DNA from: Crithidia sp. LVH-60A
Lineage: Eukaryota > Euglenozoa > Kinetoplastea > Trypanosomatida > Trypanosomatidae
Length of the DNA: 64,000 bases
Reading direction: 5' to 3'
Assembly (NCBI GenBank): GCA_030078075.1
Contig: CP119651.1
Coordinates: 412,501 to 476,500, forward strand
The translations under genes were made by a program, and so were the position numbers. The notes below the pieces were generated by a model. That model did not search any database, was not told the origin of the DNA, and saw only the letters and a list, made by a program, of their open reading frames with translations. Shown here piece by piece: positions 48,301 to 57,755 of the stretch. Numbering within the stretch: the stretch's first letter is position 1; every line of letters starts with the position of its first letter.

Positions 48301-50023
48301 TCTGTCGATGCAAGATGCGCGCGACATCGGCAACATTTAGCCCACCCGGTCGACGCACTCGCTGCACCTCCGCACTGATCGTCTGCGTCACGTCATCCAG
48401 AATCGCCTGCGGGGGAAGCTTGTGGTGCCCTTCGCGGCGTAACTCTGCCACGAGGGCCACCCAGTCGCTCTCGGAGAGCATGGAGGTGGCGGCGGCGAGC
48501 GGGGTGCGCAAGCACTGCTGGAAGAGAAGACGCATGCCTGCATCCTCGGCGCCGGTGGAAAAGGGAGAGACGCCACGATCCGCGTGCGGGGCATCGACGC
48601 CGTGCTGCGCCTCTGGGGACACGGAGGAGAAACGGGGACTGCGTGGCCGAGCTGAGCTGCGCGGTGGTCGTCTGCTGCTGCTGCTGGTGCTGGTGGTGGT
48701 GGTATTAGGCACCGCGGCGGCGACCTGCTTCTGCGGCTGCTGGGGTTGGTTGTGCTGTGGCGCTGGCGGTGGTCGAGGAGATAAAGGGAGCGGCGTTGGC
48801 GACACCTGTGAGCGCAGCGATGAGGAGGGCGGGCGGGGCTGCAACTCCGGCAGGCTGGCACGTGTTTGGCTCGGCACCCAATAAAATGGCCTCTCCTCCC
48901 TTTCTTCTTCTTCTTCTTCACCTTCTTCTTCCATGAAGGCCAGCTTACGCCCAGTTGGGGTGGGCGAGTGGCCGCTGCGCAACGGCGCCGCTGCTGGCGC
49001 GTTACTTTTCAGAGCGAGGTACTGAGAGGCAGAGCCGTTGCCGCCAGACTGCCCCAAGACAATGGAAGAAGCCTCATAGCGGTCCTGAAAGGTTTGCTGC
49101 TGCTGCTGCGTTAATGTCGACAGAGCAGCCGTTGTGCCATCTTCTTTTTTGTCTGCGCAACGACCGGTGTCTGAGCCCTTTGCTGCGGCCACAGCGACCG
49201 CCACGGCACACAGCCACGCCTCTGGATCCAGCAGCGCAGAGGCGCCGCTCTCACTATTCTTGCCTTTTTTCCTCACCTTCTCGTGATGGAGAGCTTCACC
49301 AGCAGAAGGCTGGCCAGATGTGGGTGCGCTATACCACGGCAGCTTGGTCAGCATCAGAGGCACGTCGTTCGCGTGAATGCCGCCGTGGTCGACGTACAGC
49401 TCTAGCGCCGTCTCCAACTGCTCAGGCGTCAGCAGCGCCAACAGCCGCTCCGGGGAAGTGGCGGATGGAGGAGAGGAGGACGAAGCTGCCGTGGGTGACG
49501 CGTCTCCTGCATCCTCTTCAAGCGATTCAGACGACGAGATCGAGGGCGATGACGTCGCAGACAGCGCGGATGCTTCCTCGGTGTACGACGTGCTGCGATC
49601 GCTGTTGGAGGTACTGGTATACTGCTGACGTGGTGCTGCTTGAGAAGCCATTTTTTTCTCCGTCGCACTTCCTTGCTGCCTTGCCCCTTCTCCACCTCCT
49701 GCTCCTCCGCCTCGGTGTGCGGTAGAGGCGCCACGCAGAATATCCAACGCACTTCCCCTCATGTTGTTCTCGCTACCGCCACCATTACGTGGGCTGCTGA
49801 CGGAGCTCGCCACGCCGTCGCTGTCGTTGTGCGGTGCCTCCGTCACATCAACAGAGCGCAGCGGCGGCGGTGGTGCACTATCGAAACTTGCGCGGTGTGG
49901 CCGCTGGCGGTGCTGCTGCGAACGAGGTTGCTGCTCAAGAGAGGAGGCGAGAGAGGAGGAGAAGGCGGCGGAGCTGAGAATGGCCTCGGAGTGGGGCAGA
50001 GAGGCGGTGGATGCGGAGATCAT
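45392..50023 (-). CDS. 1543-residue low-complexity protein, unknown
   Basis: I do not recognise this protein. Most of it is Ser/Ala/Pro/Gln-rich with poly-Gln (DNA near 47005-47030), poly-Glu and poly-Pro tracts. Four short islands look ordered: about 185-232 (leucine-rich helix then LMLTKLPWY), 492-581 (two helices around MLSESDWVALVAELRREG and ILDDVTQTISAEVQRV), 651-708 (hydrophobic helices with PTWCMALAGLFPVEM) and 897-957 (RINRYECFARV-like, acidic). The start ATG lies 14 nt after a predicted acceptor. No signal peptide, membrane span or catalytic motif is seen. Its neighbours are PDCD2-like upstream and the SET-like gene downstream, which do not point to a role. Confidence 0.82.
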   Translation of the reverse strand: MISASTASLPHSEAILSSAAFSSSLASSLEQQPRSQQHRQRPHRASFDSAPPPPLRSVDVTEAPHNDSDGVASSVSSPRNGGGSENNMRGSALDILRGASTAHRGGGAGGGEGARQQGSATEKKMASQAAPRQQYTSTSNSDRSTSYTEEASALSATSSPSISSSESLEEDAGDASPTAASSSSPPSATSPERLLALLTPEQLETALELYVDHGGIHANDVPLMLTKLPWYSAPTSGQPSAGEALHHEKVRKKGKNSESGASALLDPEAWLCAVAVAVAAAKGSDTGRCADKKEDGTTAALSTLTQQQQQTFQDRYEASSIVLGQSGGNGSASQYLALKSNAPAAAPLRSGHSPTPTGRKLAFMEEEGEEEEEEREERPFYWVPSQTRASLPELQPRPPSSSLRSQVSPTPLPLSPRPPPAPQHNQPQQPQKQVAAAVPNTTTTSTSSSSRRPPRSSARPRSPRFSSVSPEAQHGVDAPHADRGVSPFSTGAEDAGMRLLFQQCLRTPLAAATSMLSESDWVALVAELRREGHHKLPPQAILDDVTQTISAEVQRVRRPGGLNVADVARILHRQMDEIRTDLTTASSLSGAHGGGAAVEFPAHPMYLIMVAASNNNSAGASRTHRASVSFSSSVRWPSALGGGSSSSSVGGGWRVLPTWCMALAGLFPVEMSAICPVPVVRYLRSVGLMHAVLEAMVQRLDLEVEAMPEATSVSTSSVAASAHHENNRGLQLRLRDAEPSSAAPSSSVQGIPSPTGVSGFIWPPRSHTPTSFPVSGAGFSSAARPASSLAPASVVSHNDSGSWREKPEWRPMLMGGVADSVGDAVVAAVLPTAATASAAIAEGDGLFAPDTSAANVSVDKVRGGRAPTSPATRTLSAGTRTSVRPSTSASRLHDERPVDEIRASVVARAKARRLMDSLRRNTVPINRYECFARVEHEDEPVQEPLCFVSKEELRQTLGHSSSDDGEGSQDSNALSDLIGTLTYDPAAAAAAQEAEARRIQQQQQQQQLSPDAHGGKPYVELLNRVRSAGHRSSLRPPQLPSAAAANVVPNVFSGPSRASVLMLRARTASTRGNSAGAAVAAAATVGTPLGITEVEHRPPPLPPPPPPPPVPGMYRMTGVLLGALPKQQEEALVERLSHPVFDPRTMGLRAASAGAVRPTVAKGSRGGMHPTTSTASGGIKSDAGDQPARAQSAGVRPSATTTTANDSVCLSDDSAVMEQPTATPPLDTTHLSSATKNSATPPRLTNDQHRGFYCFDVPAVLVAQPLSTVAAAAAAAQVIEAAATSPHALAPQPPARTAAEAVGAVARQRGGGRRRHAPLHAKHTATTATHPLSFTAAASRICSAGKGRCPQQPYAAAAAASGAAATRVSARRTASSHASRCTPRRGCHHQQQQRGLTPTPDAVHRSEMTATRENSGKLKTKGRARRGKGTAGEASPGTVHRVRRPDGFGYASEVPRTRRASGSAHDGDTRAFVSLGGNDSVHGVSNRDASANVSHRTDPNGQAPPPVPMSLFERRLLRQLQRAYTLESGGGGGSGRGGGVGNT
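47005..47030. repeat. CAG/CTG trinucleotide run coding poly-Gln
   Basis: The plus strand has GTT and CTG repeats which read as about eight consecutive Gln codons on the coding strand of the 1543-residue gene. Confidence 0.85.
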
Positions 50024-51155
50024 AAACGTGCGTTAGACTTCGAGGAAAGTACGACGACAAGACGGCATAGATGAAAGGTGAGGCGAAGAAGGGGTGTGTG
50101 GGTGTGTGTGCACGCGAAGAGTTCTCTAGTTGGTGACGTTGCAAAAACGCCGACTTAATTCTAACTATTTCGGGGTTGTCGTTTTTTTACATTGAAAGCT
50201 ATCGTTGAAGTGACGCGACTAGCTGTAGGAAGGCAAAAGGAAAAAAAAAAGCAGAAGGGGCAAAGTTTTGCCTTGAATTGGCCTTTTCCCTGTCCTGTGA
50301 AAAGGTGATGGTGAAGGAGCGGGTGTGCTGCGCTGCTGCGTATAGAGGCTGCACAAGCTGTAAAGAATAATGAACACCCCAACTAATGGTGATGCTTTGG
50401 CGTGTTTTCACAGACGTCGCTACTAGCGGTATTGCCGCTCTTGAAAGCACAGAGATGTAAAATAAAACGAATTGCTGTATTGTGTGTGTGCGTATTTATG
50501 TGGTCAGTGTGGAAAGTACGCGTAATGGGAAGAAAAGTGTCGAAAAAATGAGTAAAGCAGAAGAGGCAGCAGGTCCTGAATAGAAAAGCGTATAGAGTAC
50601 AGCCCGAAAGCAGCTCCGAGAAAAACGCTTCAGCTCTTGCGACAAGTTGACAGCATCCCGTCGGGTTTTGTATTACCGTCACAGCACCTCAAACAATTTC
50701 AAGGACCCGAGAAAATGCAGTAGATTACAAAAGAATCTGTTACACTTTTTCACTATTCTTTTTCTAACACTATTGGGGAATCAGGTTCTGTAATTGAAAT
50801 GACTTTAAGCTCCGCTCTTTACGAGCGATTGTTTTGCTTTTTTCTAATTATTATTAAAGTTAGGTAACGTGCCATTAAACGTGGAATTAGAGGCGCCGTG
50901 TCGGTACACTCACCCGATCTTGGCCGCCTTAAACGGTGCGTCTTCTTTCCCTACGCCTCTCTTCTCTCTTCTCTCTTTCGCTTTCTCTCAGTCCCCCACG
51001 AGAAAAACCTAGAAAACACAACATGAGGAAGATACGTAAGATGGACGACATTATAGCAGCTTGAAACAAACAAAAACAAAACTGAACGACATTTAAGCTC
51101 TCTCCACAGACAGCAGCAGCAGCAGCAACAACAACAGCGTTCCACACCGAGACGC
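50024..51155. other. PDCD2-like to 1543-aa gene intergenic region
   Basis: Presumed 3' UTR of the PDCD2-like gene and leader of the 1543-residue gene. An AT-rich segment lies at 50700-50880. No gene recognised. Confidence 0.4.
50038..50123 (-). promoter_or_regulatory. Predicted SL acceptor of 1543-aa gene
   Basis: AG-free from 50123 to 50040 on minus; the AG in TCGAAG at 50039-50038 leaves a leader of 14 nt. The tract is only moderately pyrimidine-rich. Confidence 0.45.
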
Positions 51156-52370
51156 TCACGCCTTCGTTTCCTCCTCCCCTTCTTCATCGTCGCTCTCGTC
51201 CTTCTCGCCATCATTATCATCGTCGCCACCGTGCAGCAGCTCCATAAGCGTCTTTCGTTGTGGCTCATCACCACTCGCCGCCGCCGCCGCCTTCTCGGCG
51301 CGTTCTTCATCCCTCATGGTTGGCGCCTCCTCCACGCAGAGTGTCTCCTTCCGCAGCACCACCCCGCTCTGCCGCGCCGCACAGTCCTTGGAGCAGACGT
51401 ACACGGTGATCGTGCCAAAGTCGCAGCCGTCGTCCACGTTCCCCGGCGTGGCCTTCACGTCCGCCGCTGTCGATGTGCTCGAGGGCAGAGCGCCGCGCGC
51501 CACCGCCGTGTACTGCGCCACCTGCAGATAGTACAGCGTCGTCGGCATCACCTGCAGCTCCGCAGTCTGAGCCGCACCGCACGATGCACAGGCAGGAATC
51601 GTTACCATCGTTTTCACCTTCTCTGGGTTCATAAAAATGGGCTTCGCATCTTTGGGCCGCGGCACTGCCGGCGTCTTCGCACTCGCAGCAGGACGCGGGT
51701 AGTAGCGCAAGACCTGGTTAGGTGCCCGCGCCACACGTGCGCGGAACTTCTCGTACAGGTAGTCGGTCCGCTTATCTTTCAGGTCCACCTGCTGCTCCAG
51801 CTGCTGGAGCTCCGCATCCGTCATGGTGCTCTTCGCGTTCTCCTCCGCCATCTTAATGAGCTCCCGCTCCACGTCCGTCGGCTCGATCACCTCTTTCAAA
51901 GGCTCGTCGTCGATGTAGACGTAGCCGGGTGGGAGAACGGCAGGTGGCAGCTCCGACGGCAGCAGCGGCCCCGTCTCGATCACCTCATCCTCATTCTCCT
52001 CTTCCTCGTCCTCATCCAACGCCGCGGTGTCTTCCTGATCCACCTGCACACTAAACGCCACCATACTGCTCAGCGGCTGACGTGCGCAGTAGCTGGAGTT
52101 GCAGGCGAAGACGTAGACCATGCGGTGGTGCGGCTGCGTCGCTAGAGCACTTGGTAGAGGACTGAAGGCTTGCAGAAGGAGGCTCATGGGCTTGCCACAG
52201 ACGCCGCAGCTTGTCCAGCGCTGCACCGTGGTCGCATCGGTGTCGGTCAGCTTGGGGAAGTAGGTGGCGGTGCCGCCGATCTTGGTTTCCGAGGTGAGCT
52301 GATCGCGGCGATGGGACATGTAGCCGTCGAAGAGGCCCAGCAGGACGTGGCTGCTGCTGCTAGAGGACAT
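51156..52370 (-). CDS. PDCD2/Tsr4-type ribosome-assembly protein
   Basis: This 404-residue protein belongs to the PDCD2/PDCD2L/Tsr4 family, which chaperones ribosomal protein uS5 (Rps2) during 40S assembly. The N-terminal TYP fold starts LLGLFDGYM, has the zinc pair C55/C58 (CGVC), and VYVFACNSSYC with C90/C95. An acidic linker (about 112-128) follows. The C-terminal PDCD2 domain has RVARAPNQVLRYYPR, IPACASCG with a zinc pair, QVMPTTLYYLQV and DFGTITVYVCSKDC. The tail is Glu/Asp-rich. The start is the only early ATG, 76 nt after a predicted acceptor. Length is typical. Confidence 0.92.
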   Translation of the reverse strand: MSSSSSSHVLLGLFDGYMSHRRDQLTSETKIGGTATYFPKLTDTDATTVQRWTSCGVCGKPMSLLLQAFSPLPSALATQPHHRMVYVFACNSSYCARQPLSSMVAFSVQVDQEDTAALDEDEEEENEDEVIETGPLLPSELPPAVLPPGYVYIDDEPLKEVIEPTDVERELIKMAEENAKSTMTDAELQQLEQQVDLKDKRTDYLYEKFRARVARAPNQVLRYYPRPAASAKTPAVPRPKDAKPIFMNPEKVKTMVTIPACASCGAAQTAELQVMPTTLYYLQVAQYTAVARGALPSSTSTAADVKATPGNVDDGCDFGTITVYVCSKDCAARQSGVVLRKETLCVEEAPTMRDEERAEKAAAAASGDEPQRKTLMELLHGGDDDNDGEKDESDDEEGEEETKA

Positions 52371-53574
52371 GGTTGCGAGCTGTTTTTTGTGGCGGCGGTG
52401 TAAACTTTTTTTTTGTAGTTCTTGCGCTGCAACTTTCCTTTTTTTCCTGTGATGTTGATGAGGGCAGTGTTGATTAATATGACAAACAATTAAATTTTGA
52501 AAAAAAAAGAAAAAAAGAAAAAAAAGAAGATGAAAATGAAGCTTTGAAGTGCAAACTCAATCATGACGCTAGTAGATGAACGCGAAGGAATCTCCGTGAG
52601 GGCAAACATGACGAAGTCTCTCACCCTGGAAATCCTTCGATTGGTCGGTCATACCAACCATACCGCACGATCGCGCGCGCGCACGTTTGCTAAGAACACT
52701 CAACCGCAGCACAGCTTGGCTTTCCACAGTACTATCCTTTCACTGGTGTTCGGTACTCTTTTTTTTTTTATGTATGTCCCTCACGCGCACCTCACGAGTA
52801 CTGCCGGAACAAACGCCACACAGATGCCGTGAGAGCGTCGAATTTTTCCCACCGACAGCAATAGGAATAGGCGTACCGCTCCTTCGTGATATAGAGGCAG
52901 CGGGAATAACAACAGCAACAACAACAACACGAATGTATCTCAATTCTTTTCCCTTTTAGAGCATATAAACAGTTTAAAATAAAATTATGATAAGAGACGC
53001 GAATGATGCGCCGTTATTCAGGAAATATATGTGTGCGGGCTGCCCTTCGCATCGACGGAGAGAAACTTCAAATTGAGAAGAGGCGCAGACGCATCTTGAG
53101 AAGTTGTGGAAGTAAAGAATGAAATACGTCATCAAGAGAGAGAGAAAAAAGACAATAAACCCCACACGATCTAGAAGGAAAAACAAAGGGAAGAAAAAAA
53201 AGAAAGGCCAAAAAAAAAAACAGGTAATTATCTACACGTGTGCGCCATGACGCAAAACACACACAAGACACGAGTGCACGCAACCCTATACTATTGTTTT
53301 CTGCTTTTTCGGCACAACACATGCGTTTGTTATGTGGCCAAGAAGTTCGTGACTTGTGCTCATTGCCTTCTCTTCGGGTAGCATTCACTGAAGTGCAGAA
53401 GGAGGAGAGGAGACGCTGGATGATGTGTGTACCCCTCGAAACTCCGCGCACTGGAGAACGAAAAAAAAAAAAAAAGACAGGCGAGAATCAACCAAAAAAA
53501 AAACACTTTAGATTTTGCAGCAAGCCAAAGTGCACTCGCCTCTTCATCAGTCATCGTCTGCTTTTCCCTCTTCC
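52371..53574. other. Membrane-protein gene to PDCD2-like intergenic region
   Basis: A-rich runs on plus at 52499-52530 and 53200-53222 are splice-tract-like on minus. No gene recognised. Confidence 0.45.
52447..52541 (-). promoter_or_regulatory. Predicted SL acceptor of PDCD2-like gene
   Basis: The minus strand carries T-rich runs at 52530-52499 and is AG-free until ACATCACAG at 52448-52447. The leader would be 76 nt. Confidence 0.6.
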
Positions 53575-54597
53575 CTACGGAGCAGCAAAAAGAAAGCCGC
53601 CCACGACGAGGTTCAGCAGGAACTCCGCAACGTTCAGCGGGAGCAGCAGCAGGTTGATGGGGAAGGGCTGCGCATCCGAGTGGGAGGCCTGCCAGAAGAA
53701 GCCCATCGCCGCCACCACCGCCACGAGCGCCTTCGCCTTGGTGCTCTCCATCGAAATGTTGTCCTCCAACAAGCCGCGCTCACGGGCGATGTGGATGGCG
53801 TGCTGGACAAACATGTCCGACCCGCGCAGGCAGCAGTGCACGATGCTGATAATGCCACTCAGCAGCGTCGCCAGCGTCATGGTCACCGTGGCGAGAATCA
53901 GGTTCGACAGCACACCCGCCCACTTGCGCATCTCCGGCGGCAGCACCTCGTTCAGCGCCTTCTCCAGGTTCACGTACTCGCGGGCCATGTTCGCCAGCGA
54001 GCCACCCAGCGCAAGCGAACGCGCCAGCTTCACGCGCAGTGCCGCGATGACAGACATGGCGGCGGCACCGATGGAGCGCACGGCCGTCTGCACCGATTCA
54101 ATATCCACCGACTTCATGAAGAGCGCTGCTTTGCGAGAGAAGAGCTCTCCCTTGTCGATCTCCTCCACGTCCGCCACTCCGTTGCCATCGGCGTCCACCA
54201 TGTTGTCCTTGCGGTTCTGCTCCGCCGCGAGCTCGTAGTTGTGGCGCAGCACCGCGAACGACTTCCGCAGGTCCTCCCAGCAGAGTAGACGCACCGTCTC
54301 CACGACAGCAATCAGCATCGTGTAGGCACCACCGAAGAAGCAGAGGGCGAGGCCGATCAGCATCGGCATAAACTCCTCCATGCGGTACTTGGCAGCTTGC
54401 GTCTTGGCGGCAGCGGCGTAGTCGCCGGCCTGCGCAAAGTATGGGGCCGCCTTGTCGAGCGCCGAGGAGGCGTGGGTGGCGGCCTTTTGGGCCTGGCCAA
54501 ACTGCGCGCGGTACTGCGGGTACTTCTTCTCGAGGGCCGCGAAGACCGACCGCAGCGGCGACGACGGCGACGCCGCAGAGGAAGAAGAAGAAGGCAT
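53575..54597 (-). CDS. Multi-pass membrane protein with EF-hand loop
   Basis: I do not recognise this 340-residue protein. After a Ser-rich N-terminus and an amphipathic Ala/Gln helix (about 15-70), hydrophobic spans lie near 76-100, 226-257, 287-302 and 311-339. Between spans one and two is a textbook EF-hand loop at 135-146, DADGNGVADVEE, with acidic or Asn ligands at positions 1, 3, 5, 9 and 12; a single loop is visible. A helix at 165-215 has alternating charged and small residues. The start at 54597 gives a normal Ser-rich N-terminus; the 23 codons before it translate a CA repeat and are excluded. Role and membrane are unknown; Ca2+ sensing is inferred. Confidence 0.85.
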   Translation of the reverse strand: MPSSSSSAASPSSPLRSVFAALEKKYPQYRAQFGQAQKAATHASSALDKAAPYFAQAGDYAAAAKTQAAKYRMEEFMPMLIGLALCFFGGAYTMLIAVVETVRLLCWEDLRKSFAVLRHNYELAAEQNRKDNMVDADGNGVADVEEIDKGELFSRKAALFMKSVDIESVQTAVRSIGAAAMSVIAALRVKLARSLALGGSLANMAREYVNLEKALNEVLPPEMRKWAGVLSNLILATVTMTLATLLSGIISIVHCCLRGSDMFVQHAIHIARERGLLEDNISMESTKAKALVAVVAAMGFFWQASHSDAQPFPINLLLLPLNVAEFLLNLVVGGFLFAAP

Positions 54598-55724
54598 ATT
54601 GAATGTGTGTGTGTGTGTGTGTAGGTGGGTGGGAGGAAAATTGAGTGATTCGACGCAGAACAACAACCTGTCAATGTAAGACCGTGTTGAGATATTTTCT
54701 TAAAGAAGCTGGTGTTGTATCAAGAGTTGTTTGTTGATTCCTGAGCGGCGAGAACACAAACAAAGACACATATGAAAGCGATACAATGAGTAGAGAGCAG
54801 GAGCGGCGATGCCAGATTTGTTTAAAAAAAAAGAGAGGGAGGGAAGGTTGAAGAGAGAGTGGTGCGGAGAGTGCTAGGTACGCAACCACCAAGAAAGCGC
54901 GTCTGTCCACGTGGAGTCTGAGCACCTTTTTCTTCGTTGTTGTTCATTAGTTTTACCGCGGTGTCTCGCCGCAGCGAGAATCAGCCCCGCAGCATCAGCA
55001 GACGCCACAAGCCACCTATGCCTCAGCCAACAAGGCAACGAGGCTGTTTAACACATTCCAGTGCTGTTTCACACCCACACACAGATGCATCAGACTTCCG
55101 TCTTTCCGCCGAAGGACATACCAAATATTTTTTTTTCTTTTGGACACCCCCTTTGACGGTGCACTCCTCTGAGAGAGACGGAGAGAGAGAGAGAAGAAAA
55201 CCATGGAATATATGGATAGAGAGAGGGAAAAAAAAGAAGGGAATCTATAAAAGTAGCACGCAACATCAATCACCACCACAATCGGGAAAGAAAGAAACTG
55301 CGCGCTACAGGCACTGCTTCGTTAAAAGTAGGCCGTGAGAGAGCACCCGAAAAAAGCAACGAAGGGCCATTCGTTTCACTGTGGAGCCTCCACCTGTGTG
55401 TGAGTTGGTGTTGAGAGAGTGCTGGTGGTCAGGAGCCGTTGGAATAATAAATGCGCCGATGTGCGTGTGCGTGTCTGCATGTTGCTGCGCGCCACCGTCG
55501 TCTCGCGTCGCTCATTTTCCTCCACTCTCCCTCCGCAACGTATGTATGCCACCACTGGAACGCATCAAGACCGAAAACAGTCGGCTGACGGCGAATTGCG
55601 AGGCCGGCAAAAAACATCGCGAAGACAGAGAAAGAGAAAACTCGAGGGAAGAGACGGTGGCGGCGCTCTATTGTAGTGCAGCTGCGGTCCACATCGAGTC
55701 ATGTGCGTGTTCCGTCAGCGTGCT
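54598..55724. other. Flank between H2A array and membrane-protein gene
   Basis: It is the 3' flank of the last H2A gene and differs from the 3' flank of its duplicate at 58422. The minus strand is AG-free from 54598 up to 54667, so any acceptor must be at ACATTGACAG (54669-54668) or beyond. No gene recognised. Confidence 0.45.
54604..54622. repeat. (TG)n microsatellite in leader
   Basis: A dinucleotide run just 5' of the membrane-protein start; on the sense strand it is (CA)n. Confidence 0.85.
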
Positions 55725-56123
55725 TTAGGCGCTCGGCGTGGCCTTGCTCTTCTTGCCGCCCTTCTTCTTCGCCAGCGCCTTGTTGATGCTCGGCACAACG
55801 CCGCCGCGCGACATCGTCACGTTCTTCAGCAGGGAGCCGATGTCGTCGTCGTGGCGCACCGCCATCGTCACCGTGCGCGGGCTCAGGCGGCGCGGCTTCT
55901 TCCCGCTCTGCGCGGCAGCCTTCACCGACAGCTCCAGCAGCTCAGCCGTCAGGTACTCCACCACGGCGGTCATGTACACCGCACCAGCGGCGCCGATGCG
56001 GCGCGCGTACTGGCCGCGGCGCAGCATGGAGCCGACGCGGCCGACCGGGAAGATCAGACCGGCCTTGGCGGACTTCGAGCCGCTCTTGCGGGAGGCCTTC
56101 TTGGCGCTGCGGGGGGTGGCCAT
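55725..56123 (-). CDS. H2A: Histone H2A, copy 4 in transcription order
   Basis: This 132-residue protein is canonical H2A, which pairs with H2B in the nucleosome. The fold begins [20 protein letters not shown] (close to the metazoan GLQFPVGRVHRLLRKGNYA), followed by [17 protein letters not shown] with the acidic-patch glutamates and [14 protein letters not shown]. The Lys/Ser-rich N-tail and the [14 protein letters not shown]-tail are trypanosomatid in style. All four copies in the window encode the same protein. This copy and 58422-58820 have the same 5' flank but unrelated 3' flanks. The predicted leader is 61 nt, with a pyrimidine-rich stretch directly before the ATG. Confidence 0.98.
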   Translation of the reverse strand: MATPRSAKKASRKSGSKSAKAGLIFPVGRVGSMLRRGQYARRIGAAGAVYMTAVVEYLTAELLELSVKAAAQSGKKPRRLSPRTVTMAVRHDDDIGSLLKNVTMSRGGVVPSINKALAKKKGGKKSKATPSA

Positions 56124-56184
56124 CGTGGGAGAGGAGAGAAGCGAAGGGGAAAGGGGGCGTGTATGCGTTGCTTGGTGCGGAGAA

Positions 56185-56302
56185 CTGCAGAGGGCAAAAG
56201 AGGTGCGTCCACACACAGAGATAGGAGGGAGAGAGAGAGAGTGCAAGGAATGACAGAAGTGGTAGAGACGCAGATAAACACATGGTTTGGGGAATCACCC
56301 AG
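56185..56302 (-). promoter_or_regulatory. Predicted SL acceptor, H2A copy 4
   Basis: A CT-rich minus-strand tract, AG-free from 56302 to 56187, ends CCCTCTGCAG at 56185. A second possible AG lies at 56172-56171. Confidence 0.6.
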
Positions 56303-56567
56303 TCTACCCATTGCTCCGGTACGCACACAAACGCACCAGCAGCAGTCGTTTGCTTGGGGCAGCAGCAACGCAGACGCAGTCAGCACAGCCGGACAGGCTG
56401 CCCGCACTGTGTTTGCACACACAAAGGCAGCACACCTGCCACCACAGCAAAGGCTCACAGCACGCTGAAACGCTTCAAACGCGCAGACCCGTCGCACGGC
56501 GCGCACGCCACCGCGTCAGCTACACAGACGCACTCTCGCACTTACCTGATTAATTCTGTTTTGGTCC

Positions 56568-56583
56568 GAGCCTACCCTGACTC
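56568..56583 (-). promoter_or_regulatory. 16-nt H2A spacer element, copy a
   Basis: The minus strand reads GAGTCAGGGTAGGCTC about 145 nt after the stop of H2A copy 3. The ends can pair as GAGT/GCTC (last pair G-T) around an 8-nt loop. A T/C-rich tract lies 15-50 nt upstream. Confidence 0.45.
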
Positions 56584-56726
56584 AAACCCATGTTATCGAG
56601 AAGAGAGCGAAAGAAAGAAAAACAAAAGACGTGGTCTGAGAAAACAAAGTGTATCTATGAAAGCATTCGCCCGATCAGAGGCGCACGCTCGCGTAACGGA
56701 GGATGTGCAACCGTCAAGCAGGGGAC

Positions 56727-57125
56727 TTAAGCGCTCGGCGTGGCCTTGCTCTTCTTGCCGCCCTTCTTCTTCGCCAGCGCCTTGTTGATGCTCGGCACAA
56801 CGCCGCCGCGCGACATCGTCACGTTCTTCAGCAGGGAGCCGATGTCGTCGTCGTGGCGCACCGCCATCGTCACCGTGCGCGGGCTCAGGCGGCGCGGCTT
56901 CTTCCCGCTCTGCGCGGCAGCCTTCACCGACAGCTCCAGCAGCTCAGCCGTCAGGTACTCCACCACGGCGGTCATGTACACCGCACCAGCGGCGCCGATG
57001 CGGCGCGCGTACTGGCCGCGGCGCAGCATGGAGCCGACGCGGCCGACCGGGAAGATCAGACCGGCCTTGGCGGACTTCGAGCCGCTCTTGCGGGAGGCCT
57101 TCTTGGCGCTGCGGGGGGTGGCCAT
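56727..57125 (-). CDS. H2A: Histone H2A, copy 3 in transcription order
   Basis: It encodes the same 132 residues as the other copies. Its acceptor region diverges from that of its duplicate at 59424 beyond 57220, yet both keep the AG-free layout. Its 3' flank matches that of copy 1, including the 16-nt element, and differs from those of copies 2 and 4. The leader is predicted at 57 nt. Confidence 0.98.
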   Translation of the reverse strand: MATPRSAKKASRKSGSKSAKAGLIFPVGRVGSMLRRGQYARRIGAAGAVYMTAVVEYLTAELLELSVKAAAQSGKKPRRLSPRTVTMAVRHDDDIGSLLKNVTMSRGGVVPSINKALAKKKGGKKSKATPSA

Positions 57126-57182
57126 CGTGAGGGAGGAGAGAAGCGAAGGGGGAAGGAGGTGAAAAGGGTGAGAGCGGATAAG

Positions 57183-57393
57183 CTGCGAGAGGGGGAAGAT
57201 GCGTGAGGATATGTATGGGTAGTATGAGGGAGAAGTAAGAAAGAGGAGCACAAGGATGTGTGCGAAAAACAAAGACAAGTAAATAAAAGAGATGAGGACG
57301 GTGTGAGGTAGATAAAACGTAGAGAGAGAGGTAGAGAAAGCGCAAAAAGGAATGAGAAATACCGCCACCGCACAGTCCGAGACAAAAAAAAAA
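57183..57393 (-). promoter_or_regulatory. Predicted SL acceptor with AG-free zone, H2A copy 3
   Basis: No AG from 57393 to 57185 on minus (209 nt), then CCCCCTCTCGCAG ending at 57183. Confidence 0.65.
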
Positions 57394-57755
57394 CTATATG
57401 GCGCTTCACCTTTAATGGCGTGGATTAAAATAAAATTAGCTCACCGTTTAGCTACGCAGACATGCCTGCGCTACCAGCAATCAGCGGTTGTTAAGCATGC
57501 GTTGACGGAGTAGCAAGCAGGCCGGTCCCTATGAAAGGGCAATGGCAGTCAACGCGTGCACGCGGCACCGTGTGTGAGGCTCACCAGTGCCCTTGCTCTT
57601 AAAGACCTTTGAATCACTGCTGCCGCTGAACACGTGTGTGCGTAGGTCACAACATGCGTGTCAGCATTTTTTCACTCACAGCTGCTCATCAATGCGCAGG
57701 TTTGCGTTAAATGTGAGCACCTTCTTCTTTTTTACTGACTTTTTTTTGGAATCTA

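Larger units (their letters stand above)
56124..56726. other. H2A spacer, left block
   Basis: This 603-bp spacer is, as far as I can read, identical to 58821-59423. It holds the 3' flank of copy 3, including the 16-nt element, and the acceptor and leader of copy 4. No other gene is seen. Confidence 0.7.
55725..57220. repeat. H2A duplicated block, left copy
   Basis: This 1496-bp block (two H2A genes, their spacer and the 5' flank of the second) is repeated at 58422-59917, a shift of 2697 bp, with only a few substitutions seen. The homology stops exactly at the stop codon on one side. Confidence 0.95.

Noticed and set aside
54598-54666. 23-codon extension before the EF-hand membrane protein
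   Set aside because: It translates a CA repeat (Thr/His) and begins at a non-ATG codon; the ATG at 54597 fits better.
56540-56555. CAGGTAAGT on minus, a perfect cis-intron 5' splice consensus (also at the +2697 duplicate)
   Set aside because: Cis-introns are very rare in trypanosomatids; no coding frame or matching branch and acceptor layout is interrupted here. The plus strand also resembles the U1 RNA 5' end by chance, but no U1-like structure follows.
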